From positions 3,534,001 to 3,598,000 of the forward strand of contig JAQGEQ010000380.1 in the NCBI GenBank assembly GCA_034620365.1: DNA of 64,000 nt, written 5' to 3'. Positions 24,501-39,500 of this stretch are shown one piece after another (positions within the stretch are counted from its first letter, which is position 1; each line of letters begins with the position of its first letter). Source of the DNA: Pegea sp. RAD2-039. Taxonomy: Eukaryota > Chordata > Thaliacea > Salpida > Salpidae. A program made the position numbers and the translations under genes. Under the pieces are notes generated by a model. The model did no database searches, had not been told where the DNA came from, and worked only from the letters and a program-made list of their open reading frames with translations.

Positions 24501-27500
24501 CTACCAATCACATACTCTTACTGATCATACGTGTCAGCACATGATCTCACCTCCCATGCAAATCGTATGGAAGTGACATTTATGGCTGCCTCCTCACACA
24601 GACTTTGCGTGTCATCAAAATCCGGGTGTTTGGGATCACAAGGAGTGACACAGATCAGGGGATATCCCGGAGATGGATCAGTCTTCAAACCAGCTGCTAC
24701 ATCATCATAGTCTAGTAGTGACACCTAGCGGTAGAAAATAAATGTATATTTGGTTGATAAATGAGATGAGCTGACCAGTAGAGGTGGCAGAGGCAGAATG
24801 AGACTACCCGCAACATTCTTGTCCAAAATGGTCACTGTAGTTTGTGAGTTATGGCCCATGACAGCATTAACTGGCTCTTGTGGTCCTAGGATAACTAAAA
24901 AATTATTGTGCCAGTCTGTTTCTTCATTCAAGATGATGTTGATCTGAAATAGGAGGAAACTCGGATGACAGACTTTCAGAGAATTTCAATGTTACCTGGA
25001 ATGTGACTTCTTCTACTCCTGGTTGAAATCGAATTACTTTACTTTTAGGTTCATAATCAGATCCTGATTTAGCTGAACCGTCTCTAGTGCTACATCTTAC
25101 CTGAAATAAGCTCATGTTTAATAACGATCATAAAAAGCTTCAGTAACTTACCTTGCTCACTTTGCTAACATCACCACTTCTTACAACATGTACAATGACT
25201 TTTTTAGACTCTTCAGATGAAGTTGGCTCCCTTACAAAATATTCACTCTTGCTAAATTGTAAAGTTGGAGCTAATGAAGGAAAATGTAAGGAGCTGGAAG
25301 TTTGGGAATAATGAAACAAACCATCTTCGCTGTTAGTGATGGTGACAGTAACTTGACTATTGATCCCAACTCGAGCAAATGATCTGCTCTTATCTCGCGC
25401 GTCTTTCAATTTCACTACAAAGTTTTCATCCGATTCATAGATTAGATCATTGATGATAGTGACATTGCAGTAAGCGACCTGATAGAAAAAAAATGTTTAA
25501 AAAAATCAGATTCAAAAAAATGGTTGAGGTACCGATTGGCCAACTTTGAAGACGACCCGTGAAAATTCAGTTTGTGGTCTTTCTACAAAATCACTTTCGA
25601 CATTTGCAAACTTTTCTTCAGTATAACACAACACTGATGATTGCTCATTCAAATCACCGCTACGTTTGATCTCCAACGCTACTACTCCAACACTTTCCTT
25701 TACTTCTACTTCAGATTTAGAGAAGCTCATCGTCGGAACTAGATTGAAAACTCAAAAATAAATTTGAATTGTAGCTAAAAAATTACTAACCGTCATTTAA
25801 AGTATCGTTGATGATGACAAGTGCCTCAGATGGTTGGATGATTTCACCATTGACAATTGAATTGATGTGCACAATGAACGTCTCGTCACCTTCTACTTGA
25901 GGGGTTTGTGAATCATCCATTATAGTCAAGATGCAATTCTGTAGATAAAAAGATTAAAAGAATTTCAGCTGAAATTTCTCTCAAACTTTAATGGTTTCAT
26001 TTGGACGGAAAGTTATTTTGGTCGAGGTTTGCACAAAGTCTTGGTTAGCTATTGCTGATATCGGAGTAGTTTGTTTAGTTGAGCACCAAACATCAGTATT
26101 GAATGAAAGATCACTCCCTTTACGATGAATCTACAAAAAAAGGTTTCAAGAAATGTTGTTGATCTGATGACCAGCTGCTTACAGGAATGTTCACGTTTCC
26201 AGCATCTTCGTTAAATGTAAAAATGGAATTGGAAATTGAGACTAAAGGTGAATCATTGGGACCAGCAATTGTAACTTTAATCTGAAAATGATTTAAAAGC
26301 TGATCACAATTTCAATCGAAGTTTTATTAACTTACTTCATTCAGTTTACCGATCAAAGTTCCACGAGATGGTCTAAAGATCTTAACAAAGAATTCTTCCG
26401 AATTTTCAAAAATATTATCATCTATAATTTTCACATTACACGCAGCAACCGTTTTTCCTGTACAACAAAAAAGTGACCAACAAGAAAAACACAAGAGCTC
26501 AATTAAAGAGACCTGGTTGAAATGTCACGATACTCTCCGGTCTATCTGAGTAACGTGTTACGTAATCAGCATCAGATTGTGTTTGAGCTTGAGAAGATCC
26601 TTTGGCTGACCTTGACTCAGTGTAGCAAACGATTGAAACTTTTTTTGTTAAATCGCCTAAAAGTTAAATTAAGACTCACAAAAAATTCAAAGAAGTTTTT
26701 TGAATGGTAACTAACCAGATCTTTTTACAGGAATTGAAAGAAGATTTTCCGTTTCTTTTACTAAGTAGGTGGATTCCATGAATTCAATGATCGGTTTATC
26801 TTTCTCATCGTCAATTTCAATAATCGCGCGGCGAATACCACCTGTAGACCACGTGAAATTAATCTAATTTAAATCTTCACCAAAAACTCACCAAGCAAAG
26901 AGTAAGTTGGTAAGCTGAGTTCAGTGTAGAAAGTTTCTTTTCCTTCATAAACTTTATCATTTTTCAATTGAATTGAAAAATACTTTTCTGTTTCATGCTC
27001 ATCAAATTGAACCTGGAGATTTCCTGGTTTCTAAGCTATTATGCAAATATAATTGAGGTTTTACCTGTCTTGCATCTGCTTTATAGTCCGCTTGGTCATG
27101 ACCTTCTGGCTTAGCTGTCCCATTACTTGTACTACATAGGACAATTGCATATTGGTTCAAGTTTCCAACTCTTTCTACTCCTATTTCTATTGTTTCAGAT
27201 TCTTCTTTTACCTGAATAAGTCTCTTTGAAAAATTCTTAATCAATAAAGTTCTATTTTATACCTTGTAAATTGCCTTTGTAAATGAAATCAAGCTCCAGC
27301 GGATTATAAAAGAATTTTCAGTCACATAACTCGGATTAGAATCATGAACATTAAACACAAATGAATCTTTCATTTCACTTAACTTTGATTCATCAACATC
27401 CATAACATATCGAACTTTTCCATCATTTATGTCAGCTATTATCAATTTGTACTTTTTATTTTTGTACTTATACTTTTCAAAAGTACCTTGTGTGAATGCC

Positions 27501-30500
27501 TTAACGACATCATAATGTCTTCCACCTCTATCTCTTTCAAGATGACCAAACTTTGGAGAAGAAATTATCGTATAAACTAGCTCAGATGCATCTGTATCTG
27601 GGTCTTCTGTGTATAAGGATTTTCTTGTAATATATCCAGTTGGCTGAAACGATTTGTACAAGTTTAATTTTTTAACTTATCTAGTTTGAAGAAAAAAATC
27701 TATGATTATTATTATGAAACTAAGAAAAAGTCTCTATTGTGTGAGCCTGAATAAGAAGCTCTTATTGATTTAAAGTAGTCATTAAAATTTTTCGAGAGGT
27801 TTTAGATATTAAGTTATCTATTTATTAAATTTATTCTATTTTTTGAAAAATGTGCATGCTTATATTACAAGACGTGCTTTATAAAGTCTGTAAGAAAAGT
27901 ATTATCAGACTTGACATTGTTGGCCAGAGAGTTTTACAGGTTAAGACTCTAAATCGATTAAGCTGGCTTATTAAGGTTTTTACTCTATATTCGTATCAAA
28001 CCAGCTTTCTAGTTTTCAAATTAAAGTTTTTAACACGCTGCCAGATAAGTAAATGTTTGTTGCTTCTTAGATCATTAAAGATTTATTTTATTCATTTTCA
28101 TCGCAGCTTCTAAAAGACATAATCAACAAGATAACTAATCAAAACAATTTGAAAGTCTCTTTCTTAGTATGCCAAAAAATTAGAATAATCTAATGAAAAA
28201 TTGATCCCATCTTTTTTATCAAAAATATGTTTATATTAAATTAATAATTTCAAGGAACTAGTTATGTTCCAACCGTTTAGGTTTAGTTTAATGTAAAGAT
28301 TACTTACAACTCCATTTTCATATTCTAATGGATTTAAACCTAAATTAGTAATGAGGCGAGGTGTTCCATCTTCAACTGGTAGTACTTCGATACTAAATTC
28401 CTATAAAAATAATCAGTCAAGTTAAAAAGAAGAATTGTTGAAAGATACACTGAAGTAGTTTCGATTTAAAAATTGTTCCTAAATAAAAAATAAAAAGTAC
28501 TTGAGGATGTGAAGTTGTCTGTTGTAAACCATCGTTATTAATGATAAATTGTTTATTTGTTCCATCATTTACAGTAAACAGTAAGCTACAAAATAATGAT
28601 AATAATTTTATTGAAGTAGGTTTAATTTGTCAAATAGCATTTAAATAAAAAGTGAAAACTAATAATCTTACCGATCATTTAATGAGCTGCCACCATCATG
28701 TTGGTAACTAATTCGATTATTATAAATGTCATTCATAGTAAATGAAGTAATCGGTAAGTAATGTCGCACACTGCTTGATCGTTCAATTGTACCATGGTTT
28801 GGAGCAGAAGTTACTACAAAGGTTACTTGTTCGTCCTGACATCAAAGTTTAAAATTGAAAATAGTTTAAACTTGTTGAGATAGAGTTATTGAAAATGTTT
28901 AAAAATTCCAGCTTCTTTTGAAGTTACTCGAAACCGCTACAACGATTTATTTAAATGCTTCTGATGTTCTTATTCAAAGCTTAACAGCAAATTCGGTTTC
29001 TACCCAAATTATCAACACAAACTTGAATTTACTTTTGTATCAGCGTCTGTAGCTTTCAGATGGAACTCTGTAATTGTCTTTCTCACACCTTCTTGAACTT
29101 TTAATCCAAAATTCTCTACAATCGGAAGCGAGCTGTCAACAGCTATTATTGTGATATGAAAAGATTCTTTTATCTGTTGACCCAAAGTCAATAAATTTTC
29201 GATTTTCTTAGAAAAAAACCTACAGAAGTTTTTCCGTTTGTGATCTCAAAAACAACTTCATCATCTGTGAATTTTGATTTACTTGTATGCAAATAAGAAA
29301 TTTCTCCATTTTCTAACTGTTCTTCGTCAAATCTTTCAACAGTAGAACCTTAAATTGAAAATCGAAAATCATTTTTAGAATCGATTACAAAAATTTGTGT
29401 ATCAAAATATTTTCGATTTAAATGTTAAATATTCAAATGAGAGCTTTTTCATAAACCTTTAATAAACGGACGAACAGTTTGATAAAAATGAGCTTACCCG
29501 CGCTATTCGAGATTTTCCCCCATCTAGGGGCTTTGAAAACATTAAAAGTTAATTTATGAGATGAATCTGTAACTTCAAGCTGCTGATCAGAGATTGTTGC
29601 TTTGTCTCCTTCTGACACAATTAGACCTGCGAGAGATTTTATTAAAACATAAAAAATGATAGCAACTGAAACCATAAACTTTGTTGTCAAACATTGTACT
29701 AAAGTTTTGTAAAGAAATTTATGTGAAGAAATACAATTTTCAATCACCAGTGTTTGTTATAACTTTTGGTTTCGACTCATCACCACTTAAAACAATATGA
29801 AAAATTTGATTATGTGGTCCACCCATCACATCAAAATTGAAGTAAACATCTTGATATTCAGTATTATCAAATCTTCGAACACTTGTGTATTTCAGAAAAC
29901 CTTTGTGAAAATATTTCGATATAAATAGGACTTTATGTTGAACACTTGCAAACAAAACTAATCAATGATCAACAAAGTCTTTAAATATTTAACTTAGCAG
30001 ATAGCGCAGTAAATGAGTTTATGTTTGTTAAAGTAATTAATTTTATTCCATGTAGGAAGCAACTAGCAAGATAAGTACTTGAGTTTCAAGGACTCACCAT
30101 TATCGATGTGACTCTGAGTAAATTCATTGCGATCATGTGATGATGATGTCAGGTTAATGATCTCATTATTTGGAAGATCAACTAATTGAAGTGAACCAAT
30201 GGTAGGATCACGAGTTAATATGTAAATAATTGGATCATCTCCAATCACTCGGAGATGTAAAGATGTTATTGTAGATGTTGATCCTAAAATATTCGGAGAA
30301 TTCAGAGAAAACATATTTATAGCAGACTCTATTGTCAAATAAATAAATCAAAGATGATTAATTTCACCTCTTTCTATTTCAAGAACGTTATTTGAAGCAA
30401 CATCGTACTCTCCGTAATCAAAAAAATCTGGGACTTCTTCTTCTGCCACATCTAAGGAATAGGATTCTTTTCCTGGCTTCGTCTGTTATGATTCATTTAT

Positions 30501-33500
30501 AAAGTTACAAAAATTTCAAAAAAAACGGCTTACATCAATTTCGAGTTCCCCGTGAATTTCCTTGACTCCATTTGATACTGTTAATCCTAAAGTATCTCTT
30601 CTTTTTCTTATTGATACTAATTTATTTGCTTCAAGATTTTTATAACAAATAAAACCATCAAGAATATCCTGAAAACAATGAAATGAAATTTAATCTCATA
30701 ACTGGTATATAATATCAGATTTGATTTAACAGCTATTATATTAGAAGATTATTTCCAAATTGTTTGCATTTCTCATAAATATAATTTTGAACATTTAGTT
30801 TGTTTTGATCCTTAAAAACTCATTACCTGATAAGTAAAAACAGATCCTACTTTTAGTTCGACTTTCGCGTCTTCAGAAAAATCTTTAAAATCAAAAAATA
30901 TTTGTTTTGTTATAAACATTGGTTGATGTAACTGATCAAAACCAGAAAAGATAAAAGAATAAAAATAAAGCTTTAGGCATTTATGGTTTAATAGATGAAT
31001 TACCTGGTGGCAACCGATATAAATTTCCTTGTTGTGGTAATGTATCTACAGTTATTAGAAGTTCAATTGGATCAGTAGTTTTGTCATCAATTTCAACAGT
31101 CTGGTTATCAATTAAGATAACTTTCCCCGCTGGACATGAAACTGATTGAAACCTTAGCACAGGGTCAGGTTTATCTGCTTGCTGTAATGATGTTACTGAT
31201 TTAACCATCTTTTAACAAAAACTTTTTCTTACCAAAATTATAATATCAACTTTCTGTTGAGCAGAATTTGAATTTCCATCATTAACATGATAAACAAATA
31301 AGTCAGTTATATTTTCTAAATAATTTTCAGTCGCAAAACTTGTATAAAAAATTTTTCTCATTTCAATATCATTTAGATTGAATCTCAAAGATATTTCGTT
31401 AACATCCTCATCTATAATTTGTAAATAATCAGTTTCTGTTTTATAAGCCTTCTAGCAATCAAACCGTCACCTCTAAAGATGATATTTCCTCTGCTAGGGC
31501 TTGTGTCAATAATAACTTCGATGTGTTCGTTATCTGTATCTTGATCTGTCACCACGATGTTTTCTAAGGTTATCGCTTTTTTGGAGCTTGGTAAAATCTA
31601 AAAAAAATCAACATTTCTTTTATCAAAAGATAAATCTGGTAAATCCTCCTTCCCAAATAAACTTAAATCTTTAAATGAGCTGCAGCTGTGACTACAAAAC
31701 TAATCCAAATATTTTTATTATAAATAGAAAATGTTGGTATGTAATGAGTACTGACTCAATATCACAAACCTAATTAATTATTTTACGTTCAGCGACACTA
31801 TCAGTGAATAGGACATTTTGTTAAAACATAATGAACAAAAAAACTATTCTACTTTTATATCTTTGCCAGTTTCCGCTGTAGGTGGATGTAGTCTTCTAGG
31901 AGTAATTGTGATTCCAAGGTGCTGTCTTTCAATTCTATTTCCTAACTTATCAGATACTGAAAACCTGATAATGTCAGTGATGGTTGCTAAACCACCGCCA
32001 CTGCTACTGTAAAACCTAAAATAAACAAATTAGAAATGATTAAAGTGATGATAGAAACAGCAGCAAATAAACTGAAGATTTATTTACTTTAATAATCCAT
32101 CATTAATGTCAGCTTGAGTGAAAGTGCTGCCTACAGTAACATCTCCATCAACTTGATGTTCTAATCGACCCATTTGAGCGACAGATTCAATGTGATAAAT
32201 GATCTGTAAAAGAAGAACTTTATCATGCAAATACTTAAAAGAACTAGTAACTTTGATTTCGATTTTTTTTTATTTGAATAAATCTTTTGATTTAAAAGTA
32301 TAACAATCTTAGTTTAATTTGTTAGAAGTCCAAATTAATCAATCAGTAAAAATTTGCTTTCATTTTAAGGTGCTTAATTAAAATCATGCTTAAAATAAGA
32401 TTGGAAAGTTTTAACATGTAGTCCAATTTGCAATCTTTTAATTTAAAATTGTATTTATTTAAATCTGTATTTTTTTTTGCTTATTTTGATTAATGTATAA
32501 AGCAATTAGAAATAATTTAAAGCTTATTTACAGAAAATAATAAAAAAATATTTAATGGTAAAATAAGATTCGATATAAACCTCATTATCTTCTGAATCCA
32601 AGTCTTGATACGCCAAATTTTCTCTCGTTAAAATTATTTCGCTATTTGCTGATATTACGATTGATATCTCGCTGTGCTCATCAGCTTCTGGGCCATTATG
32701 GTCAACAGCCGAAATTGAAACCTATCGAATAATTATTTTTTATGCACTTCCGATTTTTCAACGATTAAGAATAAAATTGCAAAATTCCATAAGTTCTATT
32801 AATCTTCTGCATGTTTGATTTGTTATGTATTACCTCATATTAGTTTTTGCAATTATTTATTGAATTTTTCGCCGGATATCCAATTGAATATTCAATATTA
32901 AATTATTTCTAATAAGAAGCATGATATACAAAAGTGGATTAACTAAAACGTGGAAAAATTTACAAAACAGAAGTAAATATGATTTATTTTGTTAAAATTT
33001 CGATAGATGCAATAAAGATTGATTTCTCGGCAAAAATAAATAGCGTTTGAGCCCCTAAGGCTGGAATAATGTTTTTGTAGGTTACGTTACCCATAAGCAC
33101 GATTTGACAATACAAGTATTATCTAAACCACCAAACGCTAATCACACTTAAGTTTTTATGATAGGCTAAATACGCTATCACTAAATATTATATCGTTACA
33201 GCTTGTTATATGAAGCTAACAATAACTGATTTATAAACTTCACTTTCTAATAAGGCTGAAAATACAAAGCTCTTACCTGAATTACTTTATTTAGAATGTG
33301 TGTTCCATCGCTTACACTGATTCGAAGCGTGTCTGATCTGGGTCCAATACCCCCATGATAGATATACTTTAATCGATTGAAGCGAACCTGAAATTAATTG
33401 CTTCAGTTAATAAGTTGTTTGAAAAGAGGTTGCTGCAAAACACTTGAATAAGATTGCTAAAAGCCAAAAGAATGCTGTAAAGATGAAAAAAATCTAAGAA

Positions 33501-36500
33501 GTTGAAAATAAATTTAGCAATAGATGTTGTAACTATTGTTTGTGCAATTATAGAAAAATGCTCAGAAATAATAAGACTATCAAAATATCTCCTTCGCTTT
33601 CACATTTTTCAAACTTAATAAAAGAACTAGTTTGAAAATTGTATCAGCAATTCTAAGTCAACTTCAATAATATTTGTTTAGTATAAAACCCTGAAACAAA
33701 AACATTAAAACAACTTCTCCACTACCTTCGCCAAATTCTATTATTAATTCAACAAACAAAATCTTCGCAAAACTCTAAACCTCTAATTAATTATCTTTAA
33801 TAATTCGTCTTAGCAAAAAACAAAAAAGATTACATCATCATAGGTAAACTGGTCGCCTTGTTGGATCACATCTTTAGTTTCTTCTTCAATTTTCATGATA
33901 GTTCCATGATTAGGAGCACGCAACAAGCGGAATACAAGATCATTTGGACTTGTATCAGGGTCTCGGATTGCAAGCTGAGGGCTTCCTAGTATAAAGTTGA
34001 AAAGTAAAGTGGTGAAAAAGGATCGTAAAAGTGTCCTGACCTATAGTTGCTGTTCCATCTCGAGATATTTCCAACAAAGGGTATTGATGAATAAAAGTTG
34101 GAGGTTGGTTATCACGTGTCTCATCATTTACTTTGAAAGTGAAGTTTTTTTCAGGAAGTGTGTGTTTTCCATCAGAGACAGTAAAGGAAAAAGCAAACGT
34201 TTTCGGCAATCTATCAAAGTGGTGGGGAAAATTAATTAAAAAATTTAATAAATGTCAACTTCAATTAAAACATGTGAGAAACTTCTCTAAGTTAGCTTAA
34301 AACTAAAGCAATTTAATGAAACAATTTATACTTTGGTTGATTGTTCGAATTGCTTTGTTGCAACTGTTGAAGTTGACCATTTTTCTTATATAGATAGCTA
34401 CTCATATAAGCTTGATTGAAGCTGGAGTGGGCAGGTTGTCTTACTGGTGGTCGATAAACTATTTTGTTCGCATCAATATCTGCTTGTGTAAATACAGTAG
34501 TTGGAATAAATGGCCGGTCACTGTGCTCAATTGTTCCCAAGTTTACTGGGAGAGGTCTGTAAATAAATAAATTGATAACTAGTTGGTATAAGAGCCCTTG
34601 TTTCAGTAAATGACAAAGATGTTGATGAATTTTTCAAATGTTTAATTTTTAAAACAGCAAAAATTTAATTGAAAGAATAAAAAATTCTGAGCAAAAAGTT
34701 GCAGAGAAACTTTCATTAAAATGATGAAAGTATTTAATAAGTTTCGTTTCAATTCTAATAAATAAGTACATAAAACAAAGTTAATAAATCATATCTATTT
34801 ACCTGGTTATATTATAAACAATATCTGTATCAAATGTGTCTGGGTCCGTATATTGAAGATATCTATTGTTTAAAATGTTTAGTCTGGTCACATCAGTTAG
34901 CACTAAGCTTTCAGAACTTCTGATTGGTCGAGGAGATTCAACGTTATCACGTGATATACTGATCTTCAGATTAGATCGCGCGATTCGAGTTGCTGGGATG
35001 TGGCTTTCATCATAAACCTGATGTAAAAATTGTAAACTGCAATTTTGTAAGAACTAGATATACTACTTACGACCATAAGTGCATCACTTTCGACAACTAA
35101 GCACAGGATTTACGTTTAAGAAAAAATTTTTAAAGAAGCTTACTGGTTGGTGGAAAATTTTTTAAGATTTTTAAGATGCAGCAATGATGCAATTGGCTTT
35201 TTATTAGACTTATGAACTGAACTTCTATTTTGTCATTTCTTTTTAATATAAAATTTGAAATAGTTTAAAAACCAAAGTTTTTATCAAGTCACCGGATAAA
35301 CCCAGAAAGTTGAAATTTGTTCACAAAATAAAAATTAGTGAAAGAAGATGAGCAACTGACTGAGATGTGAACTGGTTTGATTCGATCTTCATCTTCTTTG
35401 GGATTATGTCGAAGCCAAATCAAACCATTATTAACTTCGTGTTGTGTCATTCGAGACAAAGGTCTCGATTGATAACGACCCTGAGAGGTCCTGAACCAAT
35501 CACTGGGGTGATAAGGTCTAAAATGTAATGGCGCATCTGAGAGAGTTGGGATTATCATGATGAACTCTCTGTTGAAAGATACAAATTTGATGGATGAAGA
35601 TCAAATTTGATGGATGAAGATACAAATTTCAGCTTACGTTGAAGATTTTTCATCAGTAGCTTTCACATCATCTTCAGAATCAATCTTGTAAACGATCTTT
35701 GATTTATCTTTTATTCCCGGAGCGACAGTGAGAAGTTGAGCAGAAGTCAAACGGAGCATTCCTCCGCGATTCAGATGAAGTATATTGTTGGTGATTAAAG
35801 TCGGAGCGGATTTATTCTAAGATCAGTTTTGAGTTATAGATGAAGAAGCACAGATGAGATTCGAACCGTTGGAAACTCAGCGATGTGAAGAGCAAAGTTG
35901 ATTAGATGGAATCCATCATAAACTTGCAGAACTGCGGTTATGCTTCGAATCGTTCCAGCTGTGGCGACACTATTTCCTTGACTGACATAAGCAATGACGT
36001 CATTTCGAAGATCAGTTAGCTGGAGGGTGATTAATTTTGAGATTAAGAGGGTGTAGGTTTAGAGATCAGCTCACCGTAAACTTGGAAACTCTGTTTTCAT
36101 AATTAGGTAACTTGACAATTTTTCCCGCAGAAGCTGGGTTGACTACTGAGATGATGACGTCATCACTTTCTGAGTCAGAGTCTACTATCAGAAGATGTTT
36201 TGAAGATATTTTGATGGTTTCATTGCAACTGTTGACACAAAAGTAACTGAAATATTGAAAAGTTTTTATGTGACACAAATTATCGCTAACTACTTGTCAT
36301 TTAAAACTTTAAATAAAATTAAAAGTTTTGTTTTTAAAAATAGAAAATGTTGAATGAAACTTGGATTGCATGCTTACTTTACAACAAGAATTTCATTTTT
36401 TATAATCTTCGGAGGTAGTAATGAAATTGAAATGATTTTAATTTCAAACTCATCTAATTCATGATAACCATCAGCTACAAGTTTGATTGAAGTAATTGCG

Positions 36501-39500
36501 TGTTGACGTTTATAGCTTCGGTCATGTTGGAAAAATACTTTTTCGATATTCTTGTACAAGAAATATGTGTTTTGGTCGATTTTGTTCTGAAACGTCAATT
36601 TTTTAATATAAAAATTTTATTTGATTTTCGTCGTAACAAAAAGTTCAGTGTTTATTAATCTTAGCTTATAAGCTTTCAAAAAAAGCTTCAGCCACTAGAA
36701 TATGGATACAGGAATCACAAAGTTATTTGTGTTTGACATTTTTTTATTAAAATAAAAGATTGATTTGAAATTTTGATTTTAGCTTTAACAATTACTTCTA
36801 CCAAATTATTTCTTTCAGTACATCTCTCAATACAACGCTGTAAAGAAAGGAATGATAAAAAACTTTCTCCATAAATACTCTGATATAAACATGACAATGA
36901 AATTGAAGCATATTCTGAAAGGGCGTGCCATAACATTGGCTTCAAAATCAACAAAGACAAAATCAGTTGATAACTTCCTTCTTTCTAACTTAATGCTTTC
37001 TCTAATAAGAACAAAACCATTAGGGTTTGTAAGGCATTCACAAAAGTCAGGATATTGGAAATTTCTATTTATACGTGTTAAATTAAACAAATATTTATCA
37101 TGTATTCGATCTGCAAAGCACTAATGGTGTAATTGATGTCTTTTAAACAAGAATTAGTCATTTGATGATGACATCAATAGTTAAAATTTATACATTATGT
37201 AATAGCGCTGCAATTATTTTGCTTTCGTTTGACATAGAGATTAGTCTTGAAGACACTCAGATATTATTTGACCTAAAAACATCCTCACTACTTACCCCAG
37301 ATTCTTCAAACCACCCATTAATAGGTGACATCATTAAATAGACTCTTAGGTCGTATGGTGCGTCTGAAACATGAATGACATTGGCAATCGGTATCCGAGC
37401 ACCTACTCCTACTCTTAGAGATTGTTGAACAGATACATTTTGCAGATATTTCAATTTCTGAGAAGAAAATAAATTTTTGGTATTGAACGTCATTAAAACA
37501 AAAAAAGTAAAAATTCAGTTTTATTACCTCACATTTTCTAAGAACTGTGTTGCCATAGTAACCACGATCACATTTACGTTTACAAGGAGATGAGCGACGA
37601 GTTAGAGAACTTCCAAAAAATCCTTTGAAAATAAAAGTTGATGAGTGTTCAAGATTTAATTATCTAATCATCAATCATTTATTCTTACTGAACCGTTTTC
37701 TTTTTAGATTTTTAAATCAAATTTACAGTATCAATTCTTTAACTTGAGAACAAACATTTTGAAGATATAAATAAGAAATGTTTTAGAAATATAAGATAGA
37801 ATAATATTTTCTAACATTTTTACATCTCATTTTTACCTTGGTAAAACTTTAATATTTTTTCATGATGTTTTTAAACTAAATTCTTTGAGGCAAAAGTAAA
37901 CTATTCAAAAAATGCTTATCACTAAAATAACTAATTAGTAGTAAAATAAATATTCATGTCTGCTACCAGCAAACTAAAAGTAAATATTTTTTCATTAATC
38001 AGAATCTAGACTAAATCAAATCTTATGTGTGCTTGGTTGAAGCATCAGTTGAAAAATTATCTTGTTATGAAATCTATTTTTTCAAATCAACCTGATGTCA
38101 AAAGTGCAAAATCAGAGAATCAGAAAATTATAATTTATCGAAAGAAAATATCAAAAGATGAAAACTTGAAAAAGACTTTCATTTCTTAGTAGTGATTGCT
38201 TTCAAATACAAACTTTTTAATTGGTTCTTTGAAAATGAGATTTTGCAGCTTATTTAAGAATGTTTTTTATCTATTTTTAAATTTACATACAACTCATTTA
38301 TTTAACAATTTGCTCACAGTTTGTATATAAAACATTTCAAACATTTCATTTCAAAGTTAAAATATCCATCTTGGCTAGGATACAACAATTACAAATTACC
38401 TGTTAGAAACTTACAATAAAATCAACTTACCTGCATGTTCAGTTGAATTACTAAGAGTAATTAGAAAACTTTTTCTATCACATTGTTCACATGAGTTTCT
38501 ATCAAAGCACTTCAAGCAATGAGCCGGACAAGATCTACAAATTTTCCAAACTGGATCAGGAAAATATGACCTTGGACAAGTTTTCACACATTTTGATTCT
38601 GTATAAAAAGTTTTTTCTCATCTTCATTATTTACTTGAGTAGGTATTATTAGTAATTGCTGGCATAAGTAAAAAACGTTGAAGCAATAATGCTGGGTTGC
38701 AATTATTAATGTTTTGTTCTTACACCTGCTGTTCATTGACAGACGATGACAACAGCAATTTTAATAGCATTCAATTCAACAACATGCATACATACTATTG
38801 TGAGTGCTTTAAAATATGCTGATAATTGTGTTAAACGTGTTTTATTTTCTTACTTTATCAGATTTAAATTTTCTTTTGATACCTGTTATTAGAACATTTC
38901 AAGCTTTTGTTCAAGAGTTAGAAGTCTTAGTTGGCAACAGTTATATTTTTGAAAGAAGAAAATTCAGTTTGAAAATTTATTTTATTAGCTTGGTTGTCAT
39001 CGTGATAAAGAATTTAAATATTTTTCTGAAGCTTTGTATACACTTTTTTTTAATTTAGTTGAATGATACAGCAAAAAAGATTAAAATTACTTGTAAACAA
39101 ATCGAATTAGAGTTAGAATAATCAACAAAACAAACCTAGTAAATAGTATGAAGCTTTGCAACTATTACATTGGTCTTTCTCTTCACAATCTTCACATTGG
39201 TTATCAGAACAAGGAACACATTGATCCTTGTCAGGATAGAATCCTTTAAATCGTCAAGATTAGAGATGAAATCTGAAAGAAATGCTTACCTGGTTGACAT
39301 GAAGATACGCACTGGCCCTCTTGTAATAGTTTGTCAGGCATGCATTCTAGACATTGTGAGTCTGATGGACCGGAACATCTCATGCAAGTCCAATCACAAG
39401 CGGTACATATACCATTTAGACTATTTTCTGTTATTGATTTAATTTTGAATGAATATGATTTTAAGTTTTGATGATTAGAAAGGATAACTTTTGTAATAAA

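Larger units (their letters stand above)
27263..37622 (-). other. FRAS1: FRAS1 exons 23-52: CSPG repeat array
   Basis: Exons: 37528-37622, 37296-37457, 36378-36586, 36075-36246, 35867-36019, 35638-35816, 35357-35568, 35071-35096, 34803-35017, 34332-34556, 34041-34210, 33834-33985, 33277-33387, 32581-32721, 32088-32203, 31853-32015, 31233-31597, 31004-31181, 30827-30882, 30534-30668, 30368-30482, 30098-30328, 29748-29957, 29498-29626, 29224-29348, 29033-29173, 28672-28835, 28501-28585, 28308-28400 and 27263-27643. CSPG/NG2-type repeats show typical phrases such as FTQADIDANKIVYRP, FSFTVSDGKH, LRISVSDGTH, FTQADINDGLLK, APNHGTI and LLFTVNDGTN. Exon 30 is a 26-nt microexon. Exon 39 has a single-base deletion. 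Repeats are cut at varying phases, unlike the furin array. Confidence 0.88.

Noticed and set aside
27850..28113. 87-residue plus-strand frame
   Set aside because: It lies in a FRAS1 intron and has no recognisable domain or start context.
31209..31232. A 24-nt intron between FRAS1 exons 39 and 40 (acceptor TTAAAAG before an ATG)
   Set aside because: The next acceptor (ATTACAG, 31182) keeps the same frame and gives a 51-nt intron like its neighbours.
31448..31475. A tiny intron (GTGACG...CTAG) that would rescue the exon 39 frame
   Set aside because: It would be about 19 nt, far shorter than any other intron here. A one-base indel explains the break more simply.
36852..37124. 90-residue frames on both strands
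   Set aside because: Located in FRAS1 intron 24 with no splice support. The FRAS1 phase is continuous without them.
39290..39418. Starting FRAS1 exon 20 at the first AG (AAAATAG)
   Set aside because: It puts a TAA directly in frame. The acceptor TAACAG, 9 bases upstream, keeps the frame open.
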